In this document: piece by piece, positions 19,733-28,879 of the stretch
Position numbering within the stretch: position 1 is the first letter of the stretch
Layout: each line of letters opens with the position of its first letter
Source: Duganella sp. SG902
GTDB taxonomy: Bacteria; Pseudomonadota; Gammaproteobacteria; Burkholderiales; Burkholderiaceae_D
DNA length: 64,000 bases
Reading direction: 5' to 3'
NCBI RefSeq assembly: GCF_013376005.1
Contig: NZ_JABMJK010000007.1
Span: 1-64,000, forward strand
Translations under genes and position numbers: made by a program
Notes under the pieces: generated by a model
The model's input: the letters and a program-made list of their open reading frames with translations, nothing else
Databases searched by the model: none
What the model was told of the DNA's origin: nothing

Positions 19733-20616
19733 GGCTCGCCCCGCTTGATGGTGCGCACCACGCCGTCAATGCTGCTGCCGTCCACCGGACCGATGCCATC
19801 GCTGTCATAGGCCTCGTTCCACAGGCCGATCACGGCCGCTCCCAGCCGGAGGATCAGGCGGCGGGCGATGCGCTCGACCACCAGCAGGCCGGGATCGCCG
19901 GGGTCCATATGAAAATTGACGCGCGCCTCTTCGCCGCTGGCGTTCACGGTGTAGAGGGTGGGCAGCTCGCGGTTGGCCGGGAACTGCAGATAAGTGAAGC
20001 GGCCGTCGTCGAACACCAGCGCCGGCGCGATGTCGGCGCCGCCCGGCATGATCTGCATCGAGTAGCGCCAGTTGCGCGGGATCGGACGCGCCGCGCGGAT
20101 CATCACTTCCGCGCTTGGTCTGGGTGGGGACGCCGCCGCCGTGGCCGCCACCGGGTAACGGAACATCAGGCGGTAGGCTGGCTGCGGCGCGGAGTCGGCG
20201 CGCTGGCGGTCCCCGTCGGTGGCGCTGTCGGGCAATACATGGAAGCGGAAGCTGTAATCGCGCTTGTCGGTGCGCAACTCGAGGTTGTTGGCCAGCGCCC
20301 CCGCCTTGGGGCGGACCAGCACCTGGTTGCTGCCGGGATCGGCGCGCATGCACCATTCCAATTCCGCTTTGCCGCAGTCGGCGGCGTAGCCGGTGGCGGC
20401 GCCGTCGCGCAGGATGTGCTCGTCCGCCGCCAGCACGATGCGGGTGGCCGTGCCGCGCTGCACGGCGACCTCCGTGACGCGGTCGGGCAGGTAATCGATG
20501 TGGCGGATGCGGCTGTCGCCGGCAACGGGGGCGGGCGTTCTGTCGGGCTTGGCGTCGGCCAGCAGCGGTACGCACAGCAGCCAGGGCAACTGGGGCAACA
20601 GGGACAGTAATCTCAT
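19729..20616 (-). CDS. virB9: VirB9 core-complex protein
   Basis: The 295-residue protein has a signal peptide (MRLLSLLPQLPWLLCVPLLADA). The N-terminal CagX/VirB9 domain is visible in IDYLPDRVTEVAVQRGTATRIVL and in the TDKRDYSFRFHVL strand. The C-terminal domain carries RNWRYSMQIMPGG, VFDDGRFTYLQFP and NFHMDPGDPGLLVVERIARRLILRLG, which bind VirB7 and the outer-membrane pore. It lies seven bases after virB8 and overlaps virB10. Confidence 0.93.
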   Translation of the reverse strand: MRLLSLLPQLPWLLCVPLLADAKPDRTPAPVAGDSRIRHIDYLPDRVTEVAVQRGTATRIVLAADEHILRDGAATGYAADCGKAELEWCMRADPGSNQVLVRPKAGALANNLELRTDKRDYSFRFHVLPDSATDGDRQRADSAPQPAYRLMFRYPVAATAAASPPRPSAEVMIRAARPIPRNWRYSMQIMPGGADIAPALVFDDGRFTYLQFPANRELPTLYTVNASGEEARVNFHMDPGDPGLLVVERIARRLILRLGAAVIGLWNEAYDSDGIGPVDGSSIDGVVRTIKRGEP

Positions 20617-20623
20617 ATCGGCC

Positions 20624-21391
20624 TCACTGCGATTGGGGGAGGGCGTCTTTGCCGCGTTGCGGCGGCAGCTCGTCGGTGCTGCGGTAGCTCAGCGTCTTGA
20701 ACCCGAGCGGATTGCGGATCAGGTCCAGCTCCTTGCCGAACATTTTGGGCTGGTAGGTGTAGCGCAGGGTCACGATGTGGTATTCAGGCGGCGCCTGCGT
20801 ATCGCTATCCAGCCGGCGCGTGACGGTACTGAAACGCACCGTCGCGAACTGGCCGATCTCATTGCTGGTCAACTGGGTGCTGATAATGGTGGGCTTGATT
20901 TCCACTTGCTTGCCGAAGCGTTCCTGCCTTGCGAAGGCGCCGTTGCGATCGTTGTCATATTCCTTGCCCACAGCCTCCGCGCTCATGTCCATCACGGAGT
21001 CATAGTCCAGCTGCAACAGGGGGAAAAAGTAGGATTCGCGCGCCATCACGTAGCGATTGACCCAGTGCATGTCGAGTAGATGCTGATAGCCCTTGACGAC
21101 CCGGTCGTCGATAGCGTCAATGTATTCGACATTGCCGGTGGCGCGGTCCAGCGTCAGCAGATAAGGCACCACGCGACGGAAGTTAACGGCCACGGCAAGA
21201 CCGATGACGGCGCTGAACGCCAGCGCGGCGGCGATGGATGCCACCCACCACGCCCGCCGTTCGGAGCGTTGGCGCGCCGCGTCCAGCAGTGCGTCCCACG
21301 GTGGGAAACAGTCTTCTTGCTGGACCGGTGCGGTCTCCGCAACGCTGCGCGGCGCGTTCGCGCTTGTGGGGTGTTCAAGGAGGGCGGACAT
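20624..21391 (-). CDS. virB8: VirB8 inner-membrane protein
   Basis: The protein has 255 residues with one membrane helix (about residues 48-70) after a 47-residue cytosolic tail. The periplasmic NTF2-like domain includes the VEYIDAIDDRVVKGYQHLLDMHWVNRYVMARESYF region and the ending YHIVTLRYTYQPK, typical of VirB8. It nucleates assembly of the core complex. It follows virB5 by 13 bases. Confidence 0.93.
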   Translation of the reverse strand: MSALLEHPTSANAPRSVAETAPVQQEDCFPPWDALLDAARQRSERRAWWVASIAAALAFSAVIGLAVAVNFRRVVPYLLTLDRATGNVEYIDAIDDRVVKGYQHLLDMHWVNRYVMARESYFFPLLQLDYDSVMDMSAEAVGKEYDNDRNGAFARQERFGKQVEIKPTIISTQLTSNEIGQFATVRFSTVTRRLDSDTQAPPEYHIVTLRYTYQPKMFGKELDLIRNPLGFKTLSYRSTDELPPQRGKDALPQSQ

Positions 21392-21404
21392 GGCGCATCC
21401 TCTT

Positions 21405-22115
21405 TCACCGGGGCTTGATCACAAAGTGGAAGCTGTCGCTGCCGTCGTTGTGTCGCGACAGGCTGAGCAGAAGCTTCTCGCGCGCGGCCTGCTCGGCGGC
21501 CCGATCGGCTGCCTCCGCGATGCTGCGCATCAGTTGCAGGCGGTTGGCATCGTTGTTGACCTGGATGTTTTCCGCTTGCAGCCTGGCCTGCAGCTCGGCG
21601 ATCGACTTGGGGTCGTCGGTGGCGTTGATGCGCGCCTGAAGCGTCTGGATCTGGGCGCTGCGGCTGCTGGTCATGTTCAGGGCGCTGGCAAGCAATGCCT
21701 GGTGTTGCGCCAGCATGTTGAGCAGGCGCTGGCAACTGATCTGTTCGCTTCCCTTGAGGTTTTCGCAGTCGTAGATCTTCGATTTGCCGCGGATGGCGCT
21801 GGCGCTTGCGCTGAGTCCGGCCGAGCCGCTGGACTGCAGCGCGTCGTACAGTTGCTGCAGTTCAGACGGGACGATCGCCCGCAGACGAGGGTCATCCGCG
21901 AAGTCGCCAAGGCCGCGATTGCCTGTCGCCGCTCTATATTGCTGCTGTAGCTGGTTCTTTTGCTCGTTCATCTGCTGGAACTGCTTCTGCCATGCGGACA
22001 CCTGCTGCAATGCCTGCGTCAGATTGGCGACGTCTATCACGGCAAATTGTGCATGCGCCGGCATCACGCTGGCGCACAGCCAGGCCAGTCCAAATGCGAT
22101 TAATGTGGGTTTCAT
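21405..22115 (-). CDS. virB5: VirB5 minor pilin
   Basis: The protein has 236 residues. A signal peptide ends at ...VMPAHA. The mature chain is almost all helix and Gln-rich (WQKQFQQMNEQKNQLQQQYRAATG), as in VirB5/TraC minor pilins that tip the pilus and contact recipients. It overlaps the stop of virB6 by ATGA. Confidence 0.85.
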   Translation of the reverse strand: MKPTLIAFGLAWLCASVMPAHAQFAVIDVANLTQALQQVSAWQKQFQQMNEQKNQLQQQYRAATGNRGLGDFADDPRLRAIVPSELQQLYDALQSSGSAGLSASASAIRGKSKIYDCENLKGSEQISCQRLLNMLAQHQALLASALNMTSSRSAQIQTLQARINATDDPKSIAELQARLQAENIQVNNDANRLQLMRSIAEAADRAAEQAAREKLLLSLSRHNDGSDSFHFVIKPR

Positions 22116-23119
22116 GCGGTTCTCCGGATGGAATTGGCGTTGAGATTGTTCAGCGCGTAGCGCTGATACAGCGGCGAGGGCGAGATGTTGTTACCGGCAG
22201 GAGGGCGTGCGCCAAGTCCGGCGCTGATGGCATTGCGGTCTTTGCTGGTAGTGGACGGACGAGACCCAAGCCAGCTGTGTAACAGGAGTTGCGCGATTGC
22301 TCTCCCGACACCGGCGACGGAGGCGCCGCCAAACAGCGCACTGGCGAGCTGGGGTTGGAACAACATCACAATGACCAGCGTGACGGCGGTCATCTGTAAG
22401 CCGCACACCGCCTGCACGATATTGATGGTGTCCAGGTTATTCGTGATGTGCTCGGCATACTGGCTTGCAATAGCTGTGAGCATGGCCACGGAAATGGAAA
22501 CGAAGACCTTCAAAAAAATGTAGTTGAGCGCTTGGCCAAGCCAGCTTTCTGTGTATTTGCGCGTGGCTGGCGAGATCGCGCAAAATATAAATGCGGGGCC
22601 GACCGCCATTAGAAAGGCCAGTGAAACCTTCGCGAGGAGGTAGAATCCCAGACCGATGGCGAACAGCATTGCCTGTGTGATCGTGCAAATCACTGCGGCA
22701 AAAATCAAGGCAGCACGTGGGAAGATCCCGACTGTGGCCTCGCTCCACAGTTTGGCAGCAAGTATCGATAGTGGATCTGCGAACCTGTCCATCAATGCTG
22801 CTAGACTGGTCTCGCCTGAAATCGCCTTGATGACGGCGGTGCCAATCGCATCCAGCCCGTCCACGATGAATACCTGGTAGTTGCCGGCGCTTAGCGACAG
22901 GACTGTTACCAAGCTGATTAGTGAGACTTTACCAAGCAGCTCCTTTACGGGTTCCGCATGCCGTCCTTGCGCGACGGCATGGCCCGTGACAATCCAGTAA
23001 ATCGTCAGAGCGGCAACTGCGACTGGCATCAACATCGCGCACATGGCGGCGCTCTTTGATGAAACGAAGTTCGTAAGCAGCAGATCAATGGCGGCATCGA
23101 TATTTTGAGCTGGTTTCAT
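22112..23119 (-). CDS. virB6: VirB6 polytopic channel protein
   Basis: The 335-residue protein has at least five membrane segments, including AAMCAMLMPVAVAALTIYWIV, the pair around AALIFAAVICTITQAMLFAIGLGFYLLAK, and AVTLVIVMLFQPQLASALFG. This matches the TrbL/VirB6 family, with its conserved GPAFIFCAISPATRKYTESWLGQALNYIFLK block. It forms the inner-membrane part of the DNA path. Local GC content is lower than in virB9-B11. Confidence 0.9.
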   Translation of the reverse strand: MKPAQNIDAAIDLLLTNFVSSKSAAMCAMLMPVAVAALTIYWIVTGHAVAQGRHAEPVKELLGKVSLISLVTVLSLSAGNYQVFIVDGLDAIGTAVIKAISGETSLAALMDRFADPLSILAAKLWSEATVGIFPRAALIFAAVICTITQAMLFAIGLGFYLLAKVSLAFLMAVGPAFIFCAISPATRKYTESWLGQALNYIFLKVFVSISVAMLTAIASQYAEHITNNLDTINIVQAVCGLQMTAVTLVIVMLFQPQLASALFGGASVAGVGRAIAQLLLHSWLGSRPSTTSKDRNAISAGLGARPPAGNNISPSPLYQRYALNNLNANSIRRTA

Positions 23120-23178
23120 ATGCTAGTCCGAGGTGTGCTGTTTCTTGAAACGTGGTGATCATTTATGTAACCTACGGT

Positions 23179-23367
23179 TTAAGGCGTGGCCTCATCCAAA
23201 ACCGGGGTGCTAGAAGCAGGTGACGAGCTTGCTTTCGGTGGCTTGAAAACAAAGTCGTCCGAGCCATCTCCTTTGCGGTTTTTTTCTTTTTCCGGACCGT
23301 CGCCGCACCCTGCGAGGCTTATCAGCAGGGTGCACGTCAGGATGGAAGCGAGCAGGGGGATCCTCAT
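23179..23367 (-). CDS. Small lipoprotein, VirB7-like
   Basis: The protein has 62 residues. A signal peptide ends in a lipobox LAGC with the lipidated Cys at residue 21. The rest is Lys/Gly/Pro/Ser-rich. Position inside the T4SS operon suggests VirB7, the outer-membrane lipoprotein that pairs with VirB9, although virB7 usually lies between virB6 and virB8. An entry-exclusion lipoprotein is the alternative. The start overlaps the virB4 stop by ATGA. Confidence 0.7.
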   Translation of the reverse strand: MRIPLLASILTCTLLISLAGCGDGPEKEKNRKGDGSDDFVFKPPKASSSPASSTPVLDEATP

Positions 23368-25841
23368 GATGGTTCCTCGTTGGTTTGTCGATGGAGGTCG
23401 CGGCGCTCCAGAATGCGTCGCTGCAAAATCGGTTCCCAGTCTTCCGGATCGTCGCCCACCTCGGCGCGGGCGGCGTCCAGCAGTTGCACGTTTTCCAGGG
23501 TGCCGGACAGGATGTTCAGCACCTCGGGCATGTGGCCGAGGTCGTAGCGCAGGACCACCGACACGTGGTTTTGCTTGAGCAGGAACAGCCGGCTGTTCTC
23601 GCCCATGTTGCGCACCAGGTCGAACTCCTGCTCGGTCAGCTTGAACCCGTGCACGTAGTCATCGTGGTCGGCGGCCGGATTGGGCAGGAAGATCTTGGTC
23701 ACGCTCTGCTCGACGATGGTTTTGCTGATCTTATGCCCCTGCACGTCCGAGGGCGAGGTGGTGATGAACACGCCCAAGCCGTTGAGCTTGCGGATGGTTT
23801 TTTGTTCGTTGAGGGCGAAGTCCTCCAGGTGTTCGCTGTTGAGCCAGCTCCAGAATTCCTCCATGTAGTAGGTGAAGGGGCGCCCGTCGATCAACTGCCT
23901 GGTCATGTGCAGCAGCAGGGTGACGGTGGGCGCGCGCAGTTCGTCGTCGTCGATGAATTCGGTGCAGTCGTAGCCGTACAGCACCATCCTGGGATCGTCG
24001 AAGTCATGGGTATGGCGCGGGTTGTCGAACGCCCAGCCCAGCGCATGGCCGGCGGTCCATTTGCGCAGACGGTCGCGCAGGCTGTTGCCGCCGCCGCGCG
24101 CCTTGAGGTTTTGCCAGACCGCCGACAGGCGGCGCAGCGCGTAGGGGAAGCTCTCGTGCATGACGGTGCGCACGGCATGGGCGATTTCGGCGTCTTCCTC
24201 GGCCTGGTCGGCCGGCAGGGAAGGCCCGGCCAGGATGCGCAGCCAGCGCTCGCAGAAGGCGACGTGGGTTTCGGTCAGGGGCAGCTGGAACGGGGCGAGG
24301 CCGGTCGGCTCGCCGCGACGCAAGGCGTTGTAGCAGCCGCCGGCGCGGCGGATCACCAGTTCCCAGCTGCGGTCCTTGTCGAACACCATGCCGCGCCAGC
24401 CGGGATACTTCAGCGCGTGCAGCATCAGGCCCGCCGTCAGCGCCGTCTTGCCGACGCCGGTCTGGCCGACCACCACCGTGTTGGCCGGCCGCATCTCATC
24501 GAGCGCGTCGTGGTGCTCGGGCGAGACGTGGTGGTTGAAGAAGAACAGTTCGCCGCTGAGGGTCTGCATCAGGGCCAGCGCCGGTCCCCACGGGTTGCCC
24601 GCGGCCTTGCCGTGGCCGAAGTTGTGCAGCGGCGCCAGGGCGGTGAAGTTCTGGCTGCTGATGATGGCCTGGCGCGGCCGCAGATGCCAGTTGCCCGGCA
24701 GCTGGGCGAACCAGGCGCATTCCGGTACGGTGTCGACCAGCGCCATCTTGAAGCCGGGGCCGTCCTGCAGGGCGCCGCGCGCATGGTTCAGGTGGCGCGC
24801 CACCTGCTCAGGGGCATCGCCAAACACGGCCAGCGAATAATGGTATTCGCCCATCTGGATGTCGCCGCTGTTGACGGCGGCGATCGCGCTGTCCATCTGC
24901 CGGATCTCGTCCGGCGAGCGGTCCTCGGCGGCATGCAGGTGGCCCTGCTGGCGCTCCAGCGCCTCCAGCGCGTCGCGCTTGCCGAGCATGGAAAAGCTCT
25001 GGGCCTCGATGTATTCGTAGTCGCTGTACAGCAGGGCGTTGTTCATGCCCGGCTCGGAACTGCGCGGGTAGTCCTGGAAGTCGAGCAGGCCGGCGAAGCC
25101 CGTGCGCTGCGGGTGCCAGATTTCCACCATGCCGTTGTTGTCACCGAAATGCAGGCGCGACAGCGCCAGGGTTTCGTTCAGCCGGGTGTCGCGGTAGGGG
25201 ATGTCCTCCCAGACGCCGTTCAGCAGGTAGCCGTAGAACGCCGCCTGCTGCGAATACGGCCGGCCTTCGCGGCGGAACACGCCGAGCCGCTGCGGCCGGT
25301 AGGCCTGCAGGCTGTGTGTCAGGCGCTGGCCCAGCTCTTCCAGCGCCTGCAGGGCTTCGCGCTGCCGGACCAGCAGGGTGTCGAGCGCCGGCGCCTGCAG
25401 GCGCCGCAGCCAGCCGCGGCGGGCGGCGCCGGGCGCGCGGTACACCAGGGTCAGATACAGTTCGGTGGCCAGGTGTTGCTGGCGGCCGGCGGCATCCGCG
25501 CCCAGGCCCCGCTGGTAACGGGCGACGAAGTCGCGCGCGTAGGGCTGGGATGGCAGGCCGCGCATGTTGACCGGCAGCGTGCGCCGCAGCTTGTGGGCCC
25601 AGATGGCGCAATGCCCGCCGCCGAGGGCGTTCCAGAAATTGTGCAAGGCTTGCTTGCGCTGCAGGATGACGTCCGGGGCGGCGGTCTCGAAGGGGATGCC
25701 GTCCAGGCGCCAGGTGGCCAGCAGGTCGCCATTGTGGCGCAGGCGGATCACGTCCGTGGTGAGATAGCCGCCGAAGGGGACGTGGCGGGACATGCCGACT
25801 TCCGCGCGGGCGCGGTGGCGCAGGGTGTGGAGCGCGCGCAT
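23364..25841 (-). CDS. virB4: VirB4 secretion ATPase
   Basis: The 825-residue protein starts at 25841, where GGGAGG precedes the ATG; this lies just past the virB3 stop. The N-terminal CagE/TrbE/VirB4 domain (to about residue 380) is followed by Walker A (GQTGVGKTAL, about residue 460) and by YYMEEFWSWL near residue 660, the Walker B region. The segment GLGVFITTSPSDV marks the VirB4/TraG motor fold. It powers pilin extraction and substrate transfer. Length is typical of the family. Confidence 0.95.
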   Translation of the reverse strand: MRALHTLRHRARAEVGMSRHVPFGGYLTTDVIRLRHNGDLLATWRLDGIPFETAAPDVILQRKQALHNFWNALGGGHCAIWAHKLRRTLPVNMRGLPSQPYARDFVARYQRGLGADAAGRQQHLATELYLTLVYRAPGAARRGWLRRLQAPALDTLLVRQREALQALEELGQRLTHSLQAYRPQRLGVFRREGRPYSQQAAFYGYLLNGVWEDIPYRDTRLNETLALSRLHFGDNNGMVEIWHPQRTGFAGLLDFQDYPRSSEPGMNNALLYSDYEYIEAQSFSMLGKRDALEALERQQGHLHAAEDRSPDEIRQMDSAIAAVNSGDIQMGEYHYSLAVFGDAPEQVARHLNHARGALQDGPGFKMALVDTVPECAWFAQLPGNWHLRPRQAIISSQNFTALAPLHNFGHGKAAGNPWGPALALMQTLSGELFFFNHHVSPEHHDALDEMRPANTVVVGQTGVGKTALTAGLMLHALKYPGWRGMVFDKDRSWELVIRRAGGCYNALRRGEPTGLAPFQLPLTETHVAFCERWLRILAGPSLPADQAEEDAEIAHAVRTVMHESFPYALRRLSAVWQNLKARGGGNSLRDRLRKWTAGHALGWAFDNPRHTHDFDDPRMVLYGYDCTEFIDDDELRAPTVTLLLHMTRQLIDGRPFTYYMEEFWSWLNSEHLEDFALNEQKTIRKLNGLGVFITTSPSDVQGHKISKTIVEQSVTKIFLPNPAADHDDYVHGFKLTEQEFDLVRNMGENSRLFLLKQNHVSVVLRYDLGHMPEVLNILSGTLENVQLLDAARAEVGDDPEDWEPILQRRILERRDLHRQTNEEPS

Positions 25842-25842
25842 G

Positions 25843-26178
25843 TCAGCCTCCCGGGCCCTGGGCCAGCGGGCCATAGGAATAGGCGCCCCAGCGCAGGCGG
25901 TTGGCGCCGTGCAGGGCGCGCATGCGTGCGCGCAGCCATAGCTGGCGCAGGCGCTGGTCGTCCTTGCGGGTGATGGCGCGCAGCGCCACGATCAGCCGCA
26001 GATACAGCAGCGCCAGCAACAGCAGCACATAACCGCTGATCAGGAAGGCCGACCACACGCCCAGCAGCATGAAGGCACAGGTGATCGGTACCATCGCCAC
26101 CAGCGGCACGCCGACCAGCATGGCCGGCCGCGTGCAGCCGCGGAAGAACGGGTCCTGCAGTTCGGGGCGCGGATCCAC
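25843..26178 (-). CDS. virB3: VirB3 protein
   Basis: The protein has 111 residues. The N-terminal DPFFRGCTRPAMLVGVP is the hallmark of VirB3/TrbD, followed by one hydrophobic hairpin (residues about 22-62). It sits between the pilin and virB4 genes, as usual, and anchors VirB4 at the inner membrane. A basic C-terminal tail is seen. Confidence 0.9.
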   Translation of the reverse strand: MDPRPELQDPFFRGCTRPAMLVGVPLVAMVPITCAFMLLGVWSAFLISGYVLLLLALLYLRLIVALRAITRKDDQRLRQLWLRARMRALHGANRLRWGAYSYGPLAQGPGG

Positions 26179-26187
26179 GTTGTGCTC

Positions 26188-26490
26188 CTAACCCACCAGC
26201 AGGGCGCCCCAGCCCGGGGCGCTGGCGATGATGGCGGCGCCGACCACCACGTGCCAGATGTCGATCAGTTTGCGGTGGTTATAGAGGACTTGGTAGCCGG
26301 CGTAGAGGACCACGCAGGTGACCGACACGCCCGAGACGGCCAGCATGATTTTTTGCACCAGGGTCAGGTTGGCAATCAGCTTTTCAGCCTGGGCGTGGGC
26401 GCCGGCGCAGGCGAACAGCAGCGATGCGGTGATGGCGTGGCGCAGGCACAGGGAGCGGCGGGGATAACGGAGCAGGGTAGGGAGGCGCAT
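26188..26490 (-). CDS. virB2: VirB2 major pilin
   Basis: The 100-residue precursor has a long, basic N-terminal signal sequence ending near GAHAQA. The mature pilin of about 66 residues has two hydrophobic helices (KIMLAVSGVSVTCVVLYAGYQVL and IWHVVVGAAIIASAPGWGALLV) split by a short polar loop, the VirB2/TrbC layout. It is the first gene of the T4SS operon. No virB1 lytic transglycosylase gene is seen. Confidence 0.88.
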   Translation of the reverse strand: MRLPTLLRYPRRSLCLRHAITASLLFACAGAHAQAEKLIANLTLVQKIMLAVSGVSVTCVVLYAGYQVLYNHRKLIDIWHVVVGAAIIASAPGWGALLVG

Positions 26491-26780
26491 GGCAGACTCT
26501 TCTTTTGGGGAAATTGTTGTTAATAAAAAAGTAACTATCGTTTACAGTTAAGCCCGGATTTCGCCCGGCGCTAGGCGGGCGTGCACAGGCGTTGAGGTGG
26601 CGCAGTCGGATCGCAGGTTGTGGCCTGCATCTGGATGGGCCTTGCGGCGGCGCAAGGCGGTGGCGCCTCGTTGGTGGCAGGCGCGGCGTCGACGTGTCCC
26701 GGCTTTGCGCGCGATCAGTGCGGCGCGCTGCCTGCGGTGTACAACCGTGTCAGAAGCGCCTTGGGCGCGGAGGAGCGGCG
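26491..26780. promoter_or_regulatory. Divergent control region between virB2 and parA
   Basis: This 290-bp gap separates the minus-strand T4SS operon from the plus-strand partition/transfer module, so promoters for both should lie here. An AT-rich island at about 26510-26555 contains an imperfect dyad, TAACT/AGTTA, separated by nine bases. It is the most likely operator for a shared repressor such as the KorB-like protein. No precise -10/-35 is assigned. Confidence 0.4.
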
Positions 26781-27641
26781 ATGGTGGTGCTGGCGGTGGC
26801 GAACCAGAAGGGCGGCGTGGGCAAGACCTTCGTGGTCTGCCAGCTGGGGTTTTACCTGGCCGCGCGGCCGCTGCCGACCCTGGTGCTGGAGCTGGATCAC
26901 CAGATGAACGCCACGCGCAGCCTGCGCCGCGGCGGTCGCGCGGTGCTGGCCGGCTTCACTACCCTGGATGTGCTGGAGGGGCGCGCCGGCGCGCTGCCGG
27001 AGGGCGAGCTGGTGCTGGTGCCGGCCAATCCCGGCCTGGCGGCGCTGGAGCGCCAGCCGCGGCGGCACAACGACTACGTCAACGCCCTGCAGGCTTTCCT
27101 GACAGGGGTGGGGCCGCGCTTCGCAGCCTGCCTGATCGACACCCATCCGAGTCCCGACGTGCGCTACGCGGCGGCGCTTGCGGTGGCCGATTACCTGCTG
27201 TCGCCGGTGCAGCTGAACCAGGAGGCCATCGACGGCATCGCCGCCCTGCTGCAGCACGAGCGCTATGGCTACCACAAGCTGCGCCAGCTGCTGAACCCGA
27301 AGCTGGAGCTGATCGGCATCCTGCCCAACCTGGTGGAGCCGACGCCGTTCCAGCGCGCCAACCTGCGGCAGCTGGTGCTGCACCATCCGGGCCTGCTGAT
27401 CCCGGCGCGGCGCGCCGGTGTGTCCGGCTACGCCTACATCCCGACCCGCACGGCGGTGGCGGAGGCGCAGGCGGCCGGCGTGCCGCTGTGGCAGTTGCGC
27501 CAGGCGGTGCCGCCCGCGCTGGCGGGGCAGGTGGCGCCGGAGGCGATGCCGCTGCGTAGCGCGGCGCGCGACGCCTGGCGCGAGATCCAGCCCTCGTTCG
27601 CGGCCATCGCCGCGCGCATGGGACTGGGAGCGGCGCCGTGA
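26781..27641 (+). CDS. parA: ParA-family partition ATPase
   Basis: The 286-residue protein starts at 26781 after GGAGGAG; the longer frame upstream has no site. The deviant Walker A motif NQKGGVGKTF opens the protein, followed by the LELDHQMNAT switch region and LIDTHPSP (Walker A'/B). ParA positions DNA by binding the nucleoid and responding to ParB. The next gene overlaps its stop by four bases, forming a parAB pair. On an ICE such a pair may aid maintenance of the excised circle. Confidence 0.9.
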   Translation: MVVLAVANQKGGVGKTFVVCQLGFYLAARPLPTLVLELDHQMNATRSLRRGGRAVLAGFTTLDVLEGRAGALPEGELVLVPANPGLAALERQPRRHNDYVNALQAFLTGVGPRFAACLIDTHPSPDVRYAAALAVADYLLSPVQLNQEAIDGIAALLQHERYGYHKLRQLLNPKLELIGILPNLVEPTPFQRANLRQLVLHHPGLLIPARRAGVSGYAYIPTRTAVAEAQAAGVPLWQLRQAVPPALAGQVAPEAMPLRSAARDAWREIQPSFAAIAARMGLGAAP

Positions 27642-28615
27642 ACCTCGACCTGTCGCTGCTCGACCACAGCGCGGCCGCGCCGCCGTCGGCGGTTGGGCGG
27701 ACGCCGGTGGCGCCGCTGGCGGCGTTCGAGGAGGATCCCGACAACCCGCGCTTCGAGGCCGAGGGGCCGGAGTTCGAACAGCTGGTCGACTCGGTGCGGC
27801 GCCACGGCATCCTGCAGCCGGTGGTGGTGCGTGCGCAGCCGGACGGCCGGCTGCGCCTGCGCTTCGGCCTGCGGCGCTACCGCGCGGCGTGCCGCCTGCA
27901 ACTTGCGGGCCTGCCCTATCTGGTGACCGAGGATCCGCGCCAGTTCGACGATTATGCCCAGGTGGACGAGAACCAGCGGCGCAAGCCGCTGCAGCCGCTG
28001 GAGCTGGCGGCCTTCATCGCGCGCAAGTTGCGCCAGGGCGAGCAGAAGAAGCAGGTGGCGGCGCGGCTGGGCATCGATCCCAGCGCGGTCACGCATTTGC
28101 TGGCCCTGGTGGAGGCGCCGCCGCCCTGGCTGCTCGAGCTGTACCACGGGCAGCGCTGCCGCTCGCCGCAATACCTGTACGAATTGCGCAAGCTGCATGC
28201 GCGGGCGCCGGTGCTGGTCGAGCGCGGGCTGGCCGACAGTGTGGCGATCGACCGTCCCTGGCTGCTGCAGCTGGCGGCGACGGTGCGGGCGGCCGGTCCT
28301 GCGGCAGGACAGGCGGCGGAACAGGCGGCGGGGGCGCCGGCCGCCGATGCCATCCCATCGTCGGCCGGGGCCGAGTCGTCGTCGGCGGCGGCGGCACGCG
28401 CGGTGACGGGAATCCGGCGGCCCGCGTTGTACGGCTGCCATGCGGGGCGCGCCCTGATGCTGCTGTTGGATCGCCAGCCCAGCGGGCCGGGCCTGATCTG
28501 GGTGCGGTATGAGGGCGAGGCGGAGGCGGTGGAGGTGCCGATCGGCGCCGTGCGGTTGACGGCGCTGGAGGAGATGCGCGGCGCCGGCGGTCGCGCGCTG
28601 CGCGCGGTCGCCTAG
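27638..28615 (+). CDS. ParB/KorB-like partition and repressor protein
   Basis: The protein has 325 residues. The N-terminal ParB domain shows NPRFEAEG, HGILQPVVV and the DENQRRKPLQPLELAAFIA block. A helix-turn-helix follows at about residues 135-155 (KKQVAARLGIDPSAVTHLLAL). The last 60 residues (PALYGCHAGRALMLLLD to VRLTALEE) resemble the SH3-like dimer domain of KorB from IncP plasmids. KorB both partitions and represses transfer operons, so this may regulate the divergent T4SS. The region between the domains (215-260) is a low-complexity Ala/Ser linker. Confidence 0.85.
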   Translation: MNLDLSLLDHSAAAPPSAVGRTPVAPLAAFEEDPDNPRFEAEGPEFEQLVDSVRRHGILQPVVVRAQPDGRLRLRFGLRRYRAACRLQLAGLPYLVTEDPRQFDDYAQVDENQRRKPLQPLELAAFIARKLRQGEQKKQVAARLGIDPSAVTHLLALVEAPPPWLLELYHGQRCRSPQYLYELRKLHARAPVLVERGLADSVAIDRPWLLQLAATVRAAGPAAGQAAEQAAGAPAADAIPSSAGAESSSAAAARAVTGIRRPALYGCHAGRALMLLLDRQPSGPGLIWVRYEGEAEAVEVPIGAVRLTALEEMRGAGGRALRAVA

Positions 28616-28660
28616 CGTCCCGCGACGCGGGTGTGTGCAAGGGCGCGCCTGCTCGCGCCT

Positions 28661-28879
28661 TCAGTCCGGCAGCGTCTGCGCGGCCCATGCGCGGGCCGCG
28701 TCCACCGCCTGTTCCGGTGTGGCGTGGCGTGCCTGCTCGTCGCGCCAGTCGGGCCAGCGCCGCGCGCCGCTGCGGATCTCGAGGATGGCCAGCTGCCAGC
28801 CCGCGCCTGGCGCGGCGCGCTCGGTGTGCACGGTCATGGTCCAGTCGCCGGCGTCTATGATCTTGGTTTGTCGTTCCAT
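28661..28879 (-). CDS. Small hypothetical protein
   Basis: The protein has 72 residues and a beta-strand-rich body (IIDAGDWTMTVHTERA, WQLAILEIRSGARRW) with a C-terminal helix. I recognise no family. It is convergent with the KorB-like gene and has only a weak ribosome site. Small accessory proteins of this kind are common beside conjugation genes. Coding status is moderately supported by its composition and by the lack of other genes here. Confidence 0.45.
   Translation of the reverse strand: MERQTKIIDAGDWTMTVHTERAAPGAGWQLAILEIRSGARRWPDWRDEQARHATPEQAVDAARAWAAQTLPD

Noticed and set aside
23385-25973. 862-residue plus-strand open frame opposite virB4
   Set aside because: It is antisense to a well-supported VirB4 gene, has no known domain and exists because GC-rich codon bias keeps the opposite frame open.
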